Assembly (NCBI GenBank): GCA_944321565.1
Contig: CALULT010000035.1
Span: 1 to 33,060 of the forward strand
Source: an uncultured Paraprevotella sp.
GTDB lineage: Bacteria > Bacteroidota > Bacteroidia > Bacteroidales > Bacteroidaceae
Direction of reading: 5' to 3'
DNA: 33,060 nucleotides
Below are positions 33,035-33,060 of this stretch, piece after piece; the first letter of the stretch is position 1, and every line of letters begins with the position of its first letter. Below the pieces are notes generated by a model. That model was not told the origin of the DNA and made no database searches. It was given only the letters and a program-made list of their open reading frames with translations. Made by a program: the position numbers and the translations under genes.

Positions 33035-33060
33035 ATGGAAAAGAAGAATCGTCCTCAAAA
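33035..33060 (+). CDS. Start of an unidentified gene, cut by the window edge
   Basis: ATG at 33035 opens a frame reading MEKKNRPQ before the sequence ends. In related genomes a short secreted peptide often follows the propeller lipoprotein, but these residues are too few to tell. The 148-bp gap before it (32887-33034) has no recognised promoter or hairpin. Confidence 0.35.

Noticed and set aside
1-33060. tRNA or rRNA genes, insertion sequence ends, prophage genes
   Set aside because: No cloverleaf, rRNA-like stretch, transposase or phage protein was recognised on either strand.

Overview
The window is ordinary-looking chromosomal DNA from a member of the order Bacteroidales, probably Bacteroides or a near relative. 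The evidence is the Bacteroidota-type promoter core (TTTG or TTGG, about 19 nt, TAnnTTTG) in front of many genes, the general lack of strong Shine-Dalgarno sequences, the Bacteroidota-specific families (DUF4494, DUF4295, HU-LysM fusion, six-bladed propeller lipoprotein), and a complete Bat aerotolerance operon. The species cannot be named from the sequence alone. No tRNA, rRNA, insertion sequence, prophage or CRISPR array was seen.

Layout. Positions 18-4024 (minus strand) hold a substrate-binding lipoprotein, a large TPR protein, a 45-residue antitoxin-like ORF and a NmFic-like Fic protein. Positions 4104-8139 (minus) carry pgk, nth and gdhA. Between nth and gdhA lies a 620-bp non-coding stretch with two different tandem repeats: three perfect 75-bp units containing a promoter, and about eight 22/23-bp units made of alternating inverted hexamers. 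Positions 8489-10942 (plus) carry lepA and a Crp/Fnr regulator, converging on a minus-strand block at 10989-14828 (AraC regulator, acyl-CoA ligase, YggS protein, DUF4494 protein).

Positions 15131-18285 (plus) carry map, tsaD, pncC and a ribosomal-protein cluster rpmB-rpmG-DUF4295, ended by a strong terminator. Positions 18414-22493 (plus) carry ftsY, rimO, a small HU protein and a fusion of HU, a membrane segment and LysM. Positions 22629-31720 (plus) form one tightly packed operon: moxR, DUF58 protein, a membrane protein, batA, batB, batC, batD, batE and a PAP2 phosphatase. A six-bladed propeller lipoprotein follows, and a last gene runs off the right edge.

The core of the window is housekeeping: translation and its maturation (lepA, map, tsaD, rpmB, rpmG, rimO), protein targeting (ftsY), glycolysis, nitrogen assimilation and DNA repair, followed by the envelope-located MoxR/Bat system. 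The parts that ordinary annotation does not explain are a dispersed 71-bp promoter-containing element (next to nth and lepA) with a covarying hairpin, the alternating-dyad minisatellite, the HU-membrane-LysM protein as a possible nucleoid-envelope tether, the shortened antitoxin-like ORF before fic, and an inverted duplicate of the end of the AraC gene that forms a hairpin with that gene's stop codon in the loop.
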